From positions 1-42,451 of the forward strand of contig JACREZ010000012.1 of NCBI GenBank assembly GCA_016212665.1: 42,451 nucleotides of DNA, in the 5' to 3' direction. The notes below the pieces were generated by a model, which was not told the origin of the DNA, did no database searches, and worked only from the letters and a program-made list of their open reading frames with translations. Source of the stretch: Ignavibacteriota bacterium. Lineage in GTDB: Bacteria > Bacteroidota > Ignavibacteria > UBA10030 > SZUA-254. Positions 26,628 to 34,339 of this stretch are shown here, piece by piece. The translations under genes were made by a program, and so were the position numbers. Position 1 is the first letter of the stretch; each line of letters opens with the position of its first letter.

Positions 26628-26657
26628 GATGGAGTCCACCTGCAGGTGGACTCCATC
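26628..26657. repeat. Perfect 30-base palindrome
   Basis: GATGGAGTCCACCTG at 26628-26642 is followed directly by its exact reverse complement, with no loop. It comes 19 bases after the last cytochrome stop codon and 12 bases before a standard terminator. It shares CCTTGTAGATG at its left edge with the hairpin at 26703-26731. Confidence 0.85.
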
Positions 26658-26669
26658 TTTTACTTTCGA

Positions 26670-26703
26670 CCCATCTTATTAAACATAAGATGGGTTTTTT
26701 ATT
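26670..26703 (+). terminator. Terminator of the cytochrome bc operon
   Basis: CCCATCTTAT at 26670-26679 and ATAAGATGGG at 26685-26694, a 10-bp stem with a 5-base loop, followed by TTTTTTATTT. Confidence 0.9.
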
Positions 26704-26731
26704 TGCCACGCACCTTGTAGATGCGTGGCAA
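26703..26731. repeat. Hairpin with CCTTGTAGA loop
   Basis: TTGCCACGCA at 26703-26712 pairs exactly with TGCGTGGCAA at 26722-26731. The loop carries the same CCTTGTAGA word that stands at the left of the 30-base palindrome, so the two may belong to one repeat family. Confidence 0.6.
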
Positions 26732-26737
26732 GTCAAC

Positions 26738-26969
26738 CTCCTCTACTCCATAACTCCTCTACTCCATAACTCCTCCACTCCATAACTCCTCTACTCCATA
26801 ACTCCTCTACTCCATAACTCCTCTACTCCATAACTCCTCTACTCCATAACTCCTCCACTCCATAACTCCTCTACTCCATTACTCCTCTACTCCATTACTC
26901 CTACACTCCATTACTCTCAACTACTCAACTACTCAACTACTCAACTTCTTAAATACTCAACTACTCAAC
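26738..26969. repeat. Tandem repeat, 16-bp unit (11 copies) grading into ACTCAACT words
   Basis: Eleven units of CTCCTCTACTCCATAA or close variants (one to three changes) run without interruption from 26738 to 26913. They are followed by a shorter-period CTCAACTACT stretch to 26969. Similar words recur at 39231-39280 and 40750-40830. It is not coding, and there are no spacers, so it is not a CRISPR array. Confidence 0.9.
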
Positions 26970-27479
26970 AAAATTTTGATTTTTAAAAAACAATTAGTAA
27001 GTTCACAAAGACGATATAGGCAATAGTAACAATGGGAAGACGGACTTAACATTCGCAGTCGCAAGCCCGCCCTTATGAACAGGATGACAAGTTATACAGT
27101 TGGTTGGTAACGTTATTTGAATGGGACGATAGATGGGAATAATTCGATAACATAATTATTACTTGTGAAGTTAGTAAACAGAAATACCTGCATAAGCAAC
27201 AGACCGCTTTTGCAGAACAAATACAAGACATTTTTCGAGCAACTGCTTCTCCGTTTCGAGAAAATGTATCTCCACGCTGAAAATCCAATTCTCAGCACAG
27301 GAATCGTGCGTCCCCAAACAGAAATCCCAATCCTCCACAATAAAAACTCCATTTTCTTTGTGTTACTTTGTGTTCCCTTTGTGAACTTCGTGGTTAAATT
27401 TTTTACAATCAACTATTTAGAACCACAATCTGCCCAAAATAGACAAAAAACAAACCTAAACACCAAAGAAATCAATATT
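26970..27479. other. 510-base stretch without a recognisable gene
   Basis: It is A/T-rich. The piece at about 27345-27400 (CTTTGTGTTACTTTGTG, then CTTCGTGGTTAA) is an intergenic word that recurs at 38350-38395. An open frame that starts at 27165 runs through here into the 21-bp repeats, but its first 100 codons show no protein-like feature apart from a short hydrophobic stretch that is this intergenic word. Confidence 0.5.
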
Positions 27480-27710
27480 TCTGGACATCCAATCAACTTT
27501 TCTGGTTCTCCGAACGACTTTTCAAGTCCTCCAATCAACTTTTCTGGACATCCGAACGACTTTTCGAGACCTCCAATCAACTTCTCCGGTTCTCCGAACA
27601 ACTTTTCTGGACATCCGAACGACTTTTCGAGACCTCCAATCAACTTCTCTGATTCTCCAAACGACCGTTCGACTCCATCAATCAACTTCGCCGGACATCC
27701 AAACAACTTC
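27480..27710. repeat. Tandem repeat, 21-bp unit (11 copies) coding a heptad if translated
   Basis: Eleven units of 21 bases of the type TCTGGACATCCGAACGACTTT keep phase from 27480 to 27710. In the plus-strand frame open from 27165 to 27809 they would encode S-x-x-P-x-N/D-F heptads (SGHPNDF, SRPPINF, SGSPNNF). The outer sequence is repeat-like, so a real protein is doubtful. Confidence 0.85.
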
Positions 27711-27760
27711 ACGCCAGAAGAAAACGATTATAAACAACATCCGAACCACGCAATCCCAAA

Positions 27761-27838
27761 ACCAATCAACCAATTAACCAATCAACCAGTTAACCAATTA
27801 ACCAGTTAACCAATTAACCAATTAACCATTTAACCAAT
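27761..27838. repeat. Tandem repeat, 8-bp unit (about 10 copies) abutting a start codon
   Basis: ACCAATTA and one-base variants (ACCAATCA, ACCAGTTA) repeat from 27761 and the last partial unit ends at 27838, directly before the ATG at 27839. It replaces any ribosome-binding site. Confidence 0.85.
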
Positions 27839-28522
27839 ATGAACAAAACATTCATCAACAAAGTCACCATGTACAGCGTCGTACATCAACTATTGGTAGA
27901 TAACCCGACCATCACGGCGCTCATCAAAGCATTTGCCAACGCAATCATCCTGCTGGGCGAAAACATCCTCCTCCTCGGGGGAAAAGAACAAGAACGCACA
28001 TCCGCAGCAAAAGGAAAGTCGGCGGTAAAAGAAAACGTAGAAGCCACACTCAAAGATACCGTCATCTCCATTTCCTCCGCTATCTTTTCCTATGCGGCAG
28101 ATATAAAAGATGCAGAACTCAAAGTCAAATCAAAAGTCACCAAAACTGCTCTCGATAAAATCAGGGACAACGACCTCATCACCCTTGCAAAAAATATCAG
28201 AGAACTTGCAATCACTCACAGCGTCGCACTCGCCGACTACGATATCACCGCGCAAGACATCACAGACTTCGACTCATTAATTAACTCCTACGGTACCGCA
28301 AAAGTAAACATCGGCACCGGAATCTCCCAGCGAAAAAGCGTCGGACAAACACAAAAAGAAATCATCACAGAAACCGACGCGCTCCTCAAAGAGCGACTCG
28401 ATAAATACGTAGAACGACTCAAGAAAAAGCACCCCGACTTCTACAGACAATACAAAGCCGCCCGCGTCATCCGCGATATCGGCGGCACCGGTCCCAAAAC
28501 TCCGCCCCCTCCCACTCCCTAA
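27839..28522 (+). CDS. Helical protein of unknown function with Pro-rich tail
   Basis: 227 residues that I do not recognise. There is no signal peptide; residues 25-48 (ALIKAFANAIILLGENILLLGG) are hydrophobic and could be a helix hairpin or membrane segment. The middle is Lys/Asp/Ala-rich and predicted helical, and the C terminus ends in GPKTPPPPTP. Codon use is C-rich (AAC, ATC, CTC), quite unlike the AT-rich genes that follow at 29186 and beyond. The start is directly preceded by the ACCAATTA repeats. The gene is followed by a MITE-like element. It is probably real because the frame is long and the composition is protein-like. Confidence 0.6.
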   Translation: MNKTFINKVTMYSVVHQLLVDNPTITALIKAFANAIILLGENILLLGGKEQERTSAAKGKSAVKENVEATLKDTVISISSAIFSYAADIKDAELKVKSKVTKTALDKIRDNDLITLAKNIRELAITHSVALADYDITAQDITDFDSLINSYGTAKVNIGTGISQRKSVGQTQKEIITETDALLKERLDKYVERLKKKHPDFYRQYKAARVIRDIGGTGPKTPPPPTP

Positions 28523-28548
28523 AAATGAATGAGCATTCCACTGGTAGA

Positions 28549-28673
28549 GGCTGTCTCATAAGTGCAATCGTCTTGGGTGTCATTCCTGCGAAAGCAGGAA
28601 TCCATTTCACTCTCGACGATTCTGGATTCCCGTTTGCACGGGAATGACAAGTGTAAAGACTTTTGAGACAGCC
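28549..28673. mobile_element. MITE-like element with terminal inverted repeats
   Basis: The ends GGCTGTCTCATAAGT (28549-28563) and, reversed, GGCTGTCTCAAAAGT (28673-28659) agree at 14 of 15 positions. Inside are two perfect hairpins, ATTCCTGC-GAAA-GCAGGAAT (28582-28601) and ATTCCCGT-TTGC-ACGGGAAT (28626-28645), which are themselves inverted copies of each other. No transposase is present and no target duplication is evident. The same GGGGCTGTCTCAAAAG word forms the terminator at 42311. Confidence 0.65.
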
Positions 28674-28714
28674 CCTTTCCGGACTTCAGAACTACAAAAA
28701 AAGAATTCCCCCTT

Positions 28715-28994
28715 TTTCCTCGGCTGTCATGGTCCATACCATGACAGAGCGCTCCATAACCACCAAGAACAAATTTGATTCACAAAATGAATGATGTATA
28801 TTTACAGAAAATAAAACGGAACCAATATTACTTTACCACAAACTCGATTCAGAAGACAAAAATAAATCACACAGTAGATTATTATTATGGAAATAACCGC
28901 TAATCACTTCATCGTAAACATGCGTAATACTGCACTATGTGTGTTGGATTTGCGCTACTTTGGGAAGTGCGGATAGCGTATATTTAAATGTTAT
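28715..28994 (+). repeat. 280-bp direct repeat, copy A (left of the NACHT gene)
   Basis: It aligns without gaps to 34018-34297 with about 21 mismatches by eye (about 93% identity). It begins TTTCCTCGG, contains the hairpin CTGTCATGGT-CCAT-ACCATGACAG (28724-28747) and a promoter-like pair (28774-28804). It ends in GTTAT at 28990-28994, where the two copies diverge into different downstream genes. Confidence 0.9.
28774..28804 (+). promoter_or_regulatory. Repeat-borne promoter, copy A
   Basis: TTTG at 28774-28777 and TATATTTA at 28797-28804 with a 19-base spacer. The last base differs from TAnnTTTG. It would drive the NACHT gene with a leader of about 375 bases. Confidence 0.5.
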
Positions 28995-28997
28995 TGG
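28990..28997 (+). other. Core site GTTATTGG at the left end of the NACHT module
   Basis: Here the two 280-bp repeats stop being alike. Compare GTTATAGG at the same place in copy B (34293). It is only partly complementary to CCAACGAAC at 33720-33728 downstream of the module, so this boundary is weaker than the next two. Confidence 0.45.
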
Positions 28998-29185
28998 TAA
29001 CTCTATTGGCGACCGTGCGGACATCAAACTAACGAACATTATACAATTTGAAACAGTCCAAAAACATATCAGATAGGCACCGCTTAGAACGAACGTATAA
29101 CGCTTCGTGTTTATTTTTTTTACAAACGCACAATACACATCAATTTTTTAACCTACTTTTAAAAATCTAATAAAGGGAATTTCAG
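28998..29185. other. Leader of the NACHT module, no gene
   Basis: CTAACGAACATT (29029-29040) recurs as CCAACGAACATT at 33720-33731 after the module. AAAGGGA at 29172-29178, seven bases before the ATG, is one of the few good ribosome-binding sites in the window. Confidence 0.5.
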
Positions 29186-32100
29186 ATGATAAAGAAAGAA
29201 ATCAATTTTTCAGACCTTGTGGACTTCTTCAAAAAGAATGATGCCCAAACATTTGACAAAGAAATAGATGAGTTCGGAGGTTATTTTATTACAGCGGCAC
29301 GAATAGCTGCAATTATTATTGCTCCTGACCCTATTTCTAAAATCAGTGTGTTTTGCGCCAGTATTGATGCTGCATCATTAAGGGCCTCAAAACTTTTTTC
29401 TTGGCTTCCTGATAAATTCAAATATAAGGATAGAGAAAAAACAGCATTACAGAAATATGAACTTTCTTCTTATGTAAATTTTATTCTGTTACAGATTGCG
29501 ATTAAGAATGGTGTGAAGGAAATAATAATGCCTCATCTTCAGACAGTATTGAAAAATATTGAGCTTTCGGAAGAGGATAAAAATGAATTGGAAAAAAAGT
29601 CAACAGAATGTGATAAAGAAAGAATCACATTGAATCTGCCAAATAACTGTGCTTTATCTAAAGAGGATATAAGTAATCAGGCAATCAAAATTATTGACCC
29701 AATATTTTCTGTCCTTAACAGGTGTATTGACAAGGTAAAAGACACTACTCAAGCGCAAGCATTGAAGGGAATTGATTCGGCTAGGGCGAAAGAAACCTTC
29801 TTAGAGAATGTATCACTCCAATATCAAGCATTCCTGATTAATTTCTCTAGTGAGTTTCCTGAATTCGCCTTGTGGGCTGATGTAACACAAAAAGAAAAAA
29901 TCTTAACTGAACTTAAATCTGCTTCTAAGAGTAGTAAGGGTGAATTGAAAAAATTAAACGATGAGTTTATTTCTCAAACAGAAAAGCTGATAGAAAAAAT
30001 TGAGGAGCTAAAAGAAAACTCCTTCATTAAAGAAAGCGGATTCCCTTCCTTCATGGAAACATATGATAAGATGTTCAAAACACAAGAAGAACATATTTCT
30101 AAGGTTTTAAGTGGCAGAACAATAGAAAATATAAATGCCCACCATGAACATATTAAAAATAAACTTAACAAGCCCTTATCAGACAATACTGATGTTGAAG
30201 AGATTTGCTATCCACTAGAAAAAAATATATTTATTTCTCAAAGTTTCGAAGCAATTACTTATAGGAAAAAAGTTCATAGAAGAATATTCTTAGCGAAAAG
30301 AAAACTAAGCGAACAAGCAAGAGATGTTGAAATTGGTGAAAATATAGGTAAATTTCTCCAGCAAACATTAGTTGACCCAAATACTGCAACCAAGCCAATA
30401 TTACTTCTTGGTAATCCTGGAGCTGGGAAATCCATGTTGAGCAGAATGTTTGCTGGACTTCTTTGTGAAACAAATGATTTCATTCCTTTTCTTATAAGGT
30501 TAAGAGATGTGGCATCAAGTTCAGGTAATATTTCAGAGCATATAAATAAGGGTCTGGAAAGTACAATAGTTAATGTTACTGACATAAATTGGCTAGAATG
30601 GGCAAAAGAGTTTAAAGAAAGAATTCCTGTTGTGATTCTTGATGGCTTTGATGAATTAATGCAAACCGCAAATCGAGAACTTAATGGTTACGTTGACTCA
30701 ATTAAGGATTTTCAGGAAAAGGCTATCAATAGCGGAATATGCGTAAGGGTAATTTTAACGAGCCGAATAAGCGTTATGCAAGATGTTTTTATTCCTGAAG
30801 AAACAAAAATTATAAAATTAGATAGCTTTGATGATAAACGAAGAGATTTATGGATTGAAAAATGGCAAGAATCCCAAAAAAACAAACCTCATAATTTTAA
30901 AATTCCGAAAAATGAAAAAATTGATCAACTAGCGGAAGAACCTTTGCTTTTATTTATGCTTGCCGTTTATGATTTTGAGAGTGGGGATCTGCAAAAAATG
31001 GCAAAAGACAAAAACTTCAATCAAAGTAAACTTTATGATTCATTACTTGAAAGGTTTATTGAAAGGCAACTTATTAAGTATAAACCATTTAAAGACTTTA
31101 GTGAATCAACAAAAGAAAAAGAAAAGGAACTTTTTAGATTGCGCTTGGGAATGATTGCACTAATGATGTTTTTGAACGATACAACAAGTAGAGATTCTCA
31201 TAAGCTCTTAGATGAAATGAATGCTTTTGGAATTAATAAATCAACCATCCCAACTAATAATATTCTTGGTGGATTCTTTTTTATTCATGAAAACAAATCA
31301 ACTTCTGAAGGGGAAATAGAAAAATTCAACTATGAATTTCTCCATAAAACATTTGGTGAGTTCCTGGCTGCTGATTTTATGTTAAGAGTTACAAAAAAAC
31401 AATACGAGAGAATATTCGATGCCAATCAAGAGTTTATAGCAAAGAAAGAAACATTCTACTTTTGCTTTGGGTACAATTGGTTACATAAGCACAACAACAT
31501 TCAAAAATTTTTATATGAGCATGCCCCGCAAATATTAAAGCCTACCAATGCTGAAGTTAAGTTTATTATTAGTTCGATTATCAAAAACGATCTAAAAGAG
31601 TTGTTTGATAAAGGGCATCAAGCCTATCCTGTTACTGACATAAGGCTTTTAGAGAAGAAAACAGTAATTGAACATTTAGGGATATATTCTCAAAATATTA
31701 TTTTTCTATGGCTTGCTATTGCAAACAATGATAATCCTGTTCCGTTTGAAATCTATGATGTTAATGAATGTATCAGTGAAGCAGTTAATGAACCAAAGTA
31801 CGAATCACAAGACCGTGATGAGATTAACAAAAACAAACTACTTTGGAAGCGGCTTTCCAAACTTTGGACTTTAGTTGGTAACTACAATGCAACAGCCAAA
31901 CTTGCAGAATGGATTACTGTAACCGATAGCGGAAATACGATTGAATTAAGCAAGACAAAATCCAAAGTGATTCACAATTTCTCCGACTCTGCATATGTTG
32001 GATGCAACGACTTCGAACTTTTGTTATCATATTTTGACAACGAGTATAAATTTACAGATGGGCAAAGAACACTTCAAATCATTGAGAATATCATTTCAAA

Positions 32101-33481
32101 GAAGCCTGAACTTTTTTCATTAGCAGTTGACGTTGTGTTACACAGGTTCCATGATTTGTATTCCGCAGAAAATATGAATCTGATTGAATGGTTCAGAGTA
32201 AAAGAAATTAGTAGGAAACAACAAGTAGCTTTAATTAAGAAAACTGGCTTGCTCAAATGGCAAATTGACCCAACAGATTTCGTTGGAGTAGTTCGTTTAA
32301 TAAGTGAATATATGCAGCCGATTTTTAAAGATAATATCCAGGCAACAAATGAGTTTCTGAAAATATTGGTTGACCTAAAAGCATATTTCCCTCTCACTGA
32401 AATTATCAATCCTGAAATGTTGGAAGATATGTTTCACATGTTCAACAAAGAATTTCGACGACATGACAAAGACAGTCCTTTATCTATGTTGGAATATATC
32501 CGACTTCTTAATGAGTTGAGTAAATTCTACCCATTCAGAAGAAAGTTTAAAGGAGATTTTATGGAGGAATTATTGTACCGTTTAAGCAAAGACATGAGGC
32601 ATTATGTTATGGATAATCCTTCTTCAGCATTTGAATATTTAAGATTGTTTAATGAATTAAGGCAATACTACCCAATGGGGAAAATGCAACTTGAGTTCTA
32701 TGATGAAGCACTGCATATTATATCTAAAGACATTAAGCACTTTGTAAGAAACAACCCACAAATAATTTTAGAATACCTGAAACTTTTTTATGATATGAAT
32801 AAACACTTTCAAATTAACGAGAAAGTGCCCCAAAAGTTTATTATTGAATTATTAAGATTGATATCCGATGAATGGGAAACTGTTTTCCGAGACAATCAGT
32901 TTAATCTTTTAGAATACCTGAAAATAATCTCAGAATTTGGTATGCACTATCCAATAGAAGAAATTATTCCTCAAGCTTTGCTTCATGATATTTTTCATCG
33001 TTTATCCAAAGATTTGGTATACATCATTCGTGATAACCCTAAAGAAGCGCATCAATATCTACAAGTAGTGAAACAGTTTTACAGTCATTATTCGAGCAAG
33101 CAACGGTTCAAAGGGAAAATGATCATAGATGAACCTTTCTTTAGATTATCAAAAGAAATGGATATGGAGATTAGAGATAATCCCGATTCAACTTTAATTT
33201 ACTTAGAACTGTTGCTTATCAACCGTGAATATTACCAAGGTAGTAGAGAAGCACAGATGATTGACAGCATGCTAAACACTATCCGAAAAAGCGACTACTC
33301 AAGCAACGTTTTGACTAAAGCAGCTGTTATCCTAATTCAATACGAAGCACCAAGTTATTTAATTGAACGCCTATTTAACAATCATCCAAAATTTAGAAAC
33401 CTTTTTTTAAAGTCTCCTGAATTAGCAATAGAAGTTTTGAAAGCTACAGCAGAACTAAATAAAAATGAGAAATTTAATTAA
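29186..33481 (+). CDS. NACHT-type STAND ATPase with C-terminal 47-48-residue helical repeats
   Basis: 1431 residues, cytoplasmic. Residues 1-380 are helical with no recognised effector domain. The NACHT ATPase has Walker A GNPGAGKS (409-416), Walker B LDGFDEL (485-491) and LTSR (524-527), then EEPLLLFMLAVY and FLHKTFGEFLAADF (718-731), a pattern typical of NACHT proteins. From about 1030 to 1365 at least seven repeats share R-L-S-K-D/E-M...DN-P...EYL-L and tyrosine/proline turns, with a period of 47-48. Such sensors usually bind a ligand with the repeats and fire an N-terminal or partner effector; anti-phage defence is the likely role, by analogy with bacterial NACHT and Avs proteins. AT-rich composition, flanking 280-bp repeats and a good ribosome-binding site set it apart from the core genes. 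Confidence 0.9.
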   Translation: MIKKEINFSDLVDFFKKNDAQTFDKEIDEFGGYFITAARIAAIIIAPDPISKISVFCASIDAASLRASKLFSWLPDKFKYKDREKTALQKYELSSYVNFILLQIAIKNGVKEIIMPHLQTVLKNIELSEEDKNELEKKSTECDKERITLNLPNNCALSKEDISNQAIKIIDPIFSVLNRCIDKVKDTTQAQALKGIDSARAKETFLENVSLQYQAFLINFSSEFPEFALWADVTQKEKILTELKSASKSSKGELKKLNDEFISQTEKLIEKIEELKENSFIKESGFPSFMETYDKMFKTQEEHISKVLSGRTIENINAHHEHIKNKLNKPLSDNTDVEEICYPLEKNIFISQSFEAITYRKKVHRRIFLAKRKLSEQARDVEIGENIGKFLQQTLVDPNTATKPILLLGNPGAGKSMLSRMFAGLLCETNDFIPFLIRLRDVASSSGNISEHINKGLESTIVNVTDINWLEWAKEFKERIPVVILDGFDELMQTANRELNGYVDSIKDFQEKAINSGICVRVILTSRISVMQDVFIPEETKIIKLDSFDDKRRDLWIEKWQESQKNKPHNFKIPKNEKIDQLAEEPLLLFMLAVYDFESGDLQKMAKDKNFNQSKLYDSLLERFIERQLIKYKPFKDFSESTKEKEKELFRLRLGMIALMMFLNDTTSRDSHKLLDEMNAFGINKSTIPTNNILGGFFFIHENKSTSEGEIEKFNYEFLHKTFGEFLAADFMLRVTKKQYERIFDANQEFIAKKETFYFCFGYNWLHKHNNIQKFLYEHAPQILKPTNAEVKFIISSIIKNDLKELFDKGHQAYPVTDIRLLEKKTVIEHLGIYSQNIIFLWLAIANNDNPVPFEIYDVNECISEAVNEPKYESQDRDEINKNKLLWKRLSKLWTLVGNYNATAKLAEWITVTDSGNTIELSKTKSKVIHNFSDSAYVGCNDFELLLSYFDNEYKFTDGQRTLQIIENIISKKPELFSLAVDVVLHRFHDLYSAENMNLIEWFRVKEISRKQQVALIKKTGLLKWQIDPTDFVGVVRLISEYMQPIFKDNIQATNEFLKILVDLKAYFPLTEIINPEMLEDMFHMFNKEFRRHDKDSPLSMLEYIRLLNELSKFYPFRRKFKGDFMEELLYRLSKDMRHYVMDNPSSAFEYLRLFNELRQYYPMGKMQLEFYDEALHIISKDIKHFVRNNPQIILEYLKLFYDMNKHFQINEKVPQKFIIELLRLISDEWETVFRDNQFNLLEYLKIISEFGMHYPIEEIIPQALLHDIFHRLSKDLVYIIRDNPKEAHQYLQVVKQFYSHYSSKQRFKGKMIIDEPFFRLSKEMDMEIRDNPDSTLIYLELLLINREYYQGSREAQMIDSMLNTIRKSDYSSNVLTKAAVILIQYEAPSYLIERLFNNHPKFRNLFLKSPELAIEVLKATAELNKNEKFN

Positions 33482-33719
33482 AGTTTTAATTGCACTAACT
33501 TTTATTGCTGTTGCATTTTGGGTTTGCAACTACGTAGCTGATGAAAAGTGTTCAATTCAGATTAATGAACTAAACAAAAAATCTGAAGTTGACAAAAGAG
33601 TAATTCTGCAACTTCAAGACAGTTTGACTCTTTTAAAAACTGAATTGGAAGAGCAAAAAGTAATCAAACACTTTGATACAGTAAAAACAAAACAGACAAT
33701 AAAACAAGGAAAGAAATAG
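33465..33719 (+). CDS. Small membrane-anchored coiled-coil protein overlapping the NACHT gene
   Basis: 84 residues. Residues 1-23 (MRNLIKVLIALTFIAVAFWVCNY) form a signal anchor or membrane helix; 32-68 is a strong coiled coil (INELNKKSEVDKRVILQLQD ... ELEEQKV); the tail is Lys-rich. Its first 17 bases overlap the 3' end of the NACHT gene, so it is almost certainly cotranslated with it. It may be a partner, effector or regulator of the STAND protein, but I know no family for it. It could also resemble small lysis or spanin-like proteins in layout; that is a guess. Confidence 0.65.
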   Translation: MRNLIKVLIALTFIAVAFWVCNYVADEKCSIQINELNKKSEVDKRVILQLQDSLTLLKTELEEQKVIKHFDTVKTKQTIKQGKK

Positions 33720-33759
33720 CCAACGAACATTGCTAGTACATTTGTGTTTTCCTCGGATG

Positions 33760-33850
33760 TCCTCTCATTGCTACGCTCCAGCGTAGCAATGCCAAAACAG
33801 GCGCTTCGCGTCCGGCATCCTTTAGTTACGCTACTGTTAACATCGGGTTT
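33760..33850. repeat. Palindromic intergenic repeat, copy 1
   Basis: 91 bases aligned without gaps to 35590-35680 with about 9 mismatches. It opens with the perfect hairpin CATTGCTACGCT-CC-AGCGTAGCAATG (33766-33791), followed by CGCTTCGCG words and a shared right end GTTACGCTACTGTTAAC. Confidence 0.85.
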
Positions 33851-33915
33851 ACAATAGCATCAGTGTCGTATCTTGTCTAAACACGGGTACTAACACTCCA
33901 CGCTATTGCAAACCC
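33845..33915. repeat. Imperfect inverted repeat (attC-like arms)
   Basis: GGGTTTACAATAGC at 33845-33858 and GCTATTGCAAACCC at 33902-33915 are complementary at 13 of 14 positions across a 43-base spacer. This is the layout of the outer arms of a recombination site such as attC, with a preceding GTTAACATC core. Confidence 0.6.
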
Positions 33916-34017
33916 CCGAAACATTTTCTGTCACTCTTGCACGACTTATAAACTTCGAACTTTCGGAATTCTCATTGGCGAATATTCGGACATTTACCTT
34001 TTATCAAGATTTGCTTG

Positions 34018-34297
34018 TTTCCTCGGCTGTCATGGTCCATACCATGACAGAACGCTCCATAACCACCAAGAGCAAATTTGATTCACAAAATGAATGATGT
34101 ATATTTACAGAAAAGAAAACAGAACCAATATTACTTTATAACAAACTCGATTCAGAAGACAAAACTAAATCACACAGCAAATTAATATTATGATAATAAC
34201 CGTTATTCCCTTCATCGTAAACCTGCGCATTCCTGCACTACGTGTGTTGGATTTGCGCTACTTTGGGAACTGCGGATAGCGTATATTTAAATGTTAT
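34018..34297 (+). repeat. 280-bp direct repeat, copy B (right of the NACHT module)
   Basis: Second copy of 28715-28994, exactly 5303 bases away. The hairpin lies at 34027-34050 and the promoter pair at 34077-34107. It ends in GTTAT at 34293-34297. Recombination between A and B would remove the NACHT gene and the small gene as a 5.3-kb circle. Confidence 0.9.
34077..34107 (+). promoter_or_regulatory. Repeat-borne promoter, copy B
   Basis: TTTG at 34077-34080 and TATATTTA at 34100-34107 with a 19-base spacer, inside 280-bp repeat copy B. It points at the YciI-like gene 230 bases downstream. Confidence 0.5.
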
Positions 34298-34302
34298 AGG
34301 GC
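34293..34302 (+). other. Cassette-boundary core GTTATAGGGC (left end of the YciI-like cassette)
   Basis: It is the exact reverse complement of GCCCTATAAC at 34879-34888, on the other side of the YciI-like gene. The 10-base pairing around a single gene is what an integron cassette shows (GTT...R' at the left, ...AAC R'' at the right), although the bases after GTTA do not fit GTTRRRY. Confidence 0.6.
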
Positions 34303-34339
34303 ATGTTAGGACAAACAGCAAACAACTAAATTGACGACA

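Larger units (their letters stand above)
33720..34339. other. 620-base gap of stacked repeats after the NACHT module
   Basis: From left to right it holds CCAACGAACATT (33720), the palindromic element 33760-33850, the inverted pair 33845-33915, 280-bp repeat copy B (34018-34297) and a core site. A short frame at 33906-34097 crosses the repeats and is not credible as a gene. Confidence 0.6.

Noticed and set aside
26738-26969. CRISPR array
   Set aside because: The 16-bp units are contiguous, with no spacers between repeats and no cas genes.
27165-27809. 214-residue open frame across the 21-bp repeats as a gene
   Set aside because: The first 100 codons coincide with an intergenic word found elsewhere (CTTTGTG ... 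CTTCGTGGTTA) and the rest is tandem repeats; no ribosome-binding site or signal seen. Kept only as a repeat.
28519-28737. Minus-strand 72-residue frame
   Set aside because: It simply reads through the MITE-like element and its hairpins.
33906-34097. 63-residue frame between the STAND module and copy B
   Set aside because: It overlaps the repeat boundary and copy B and is not present as a frame in copy A.
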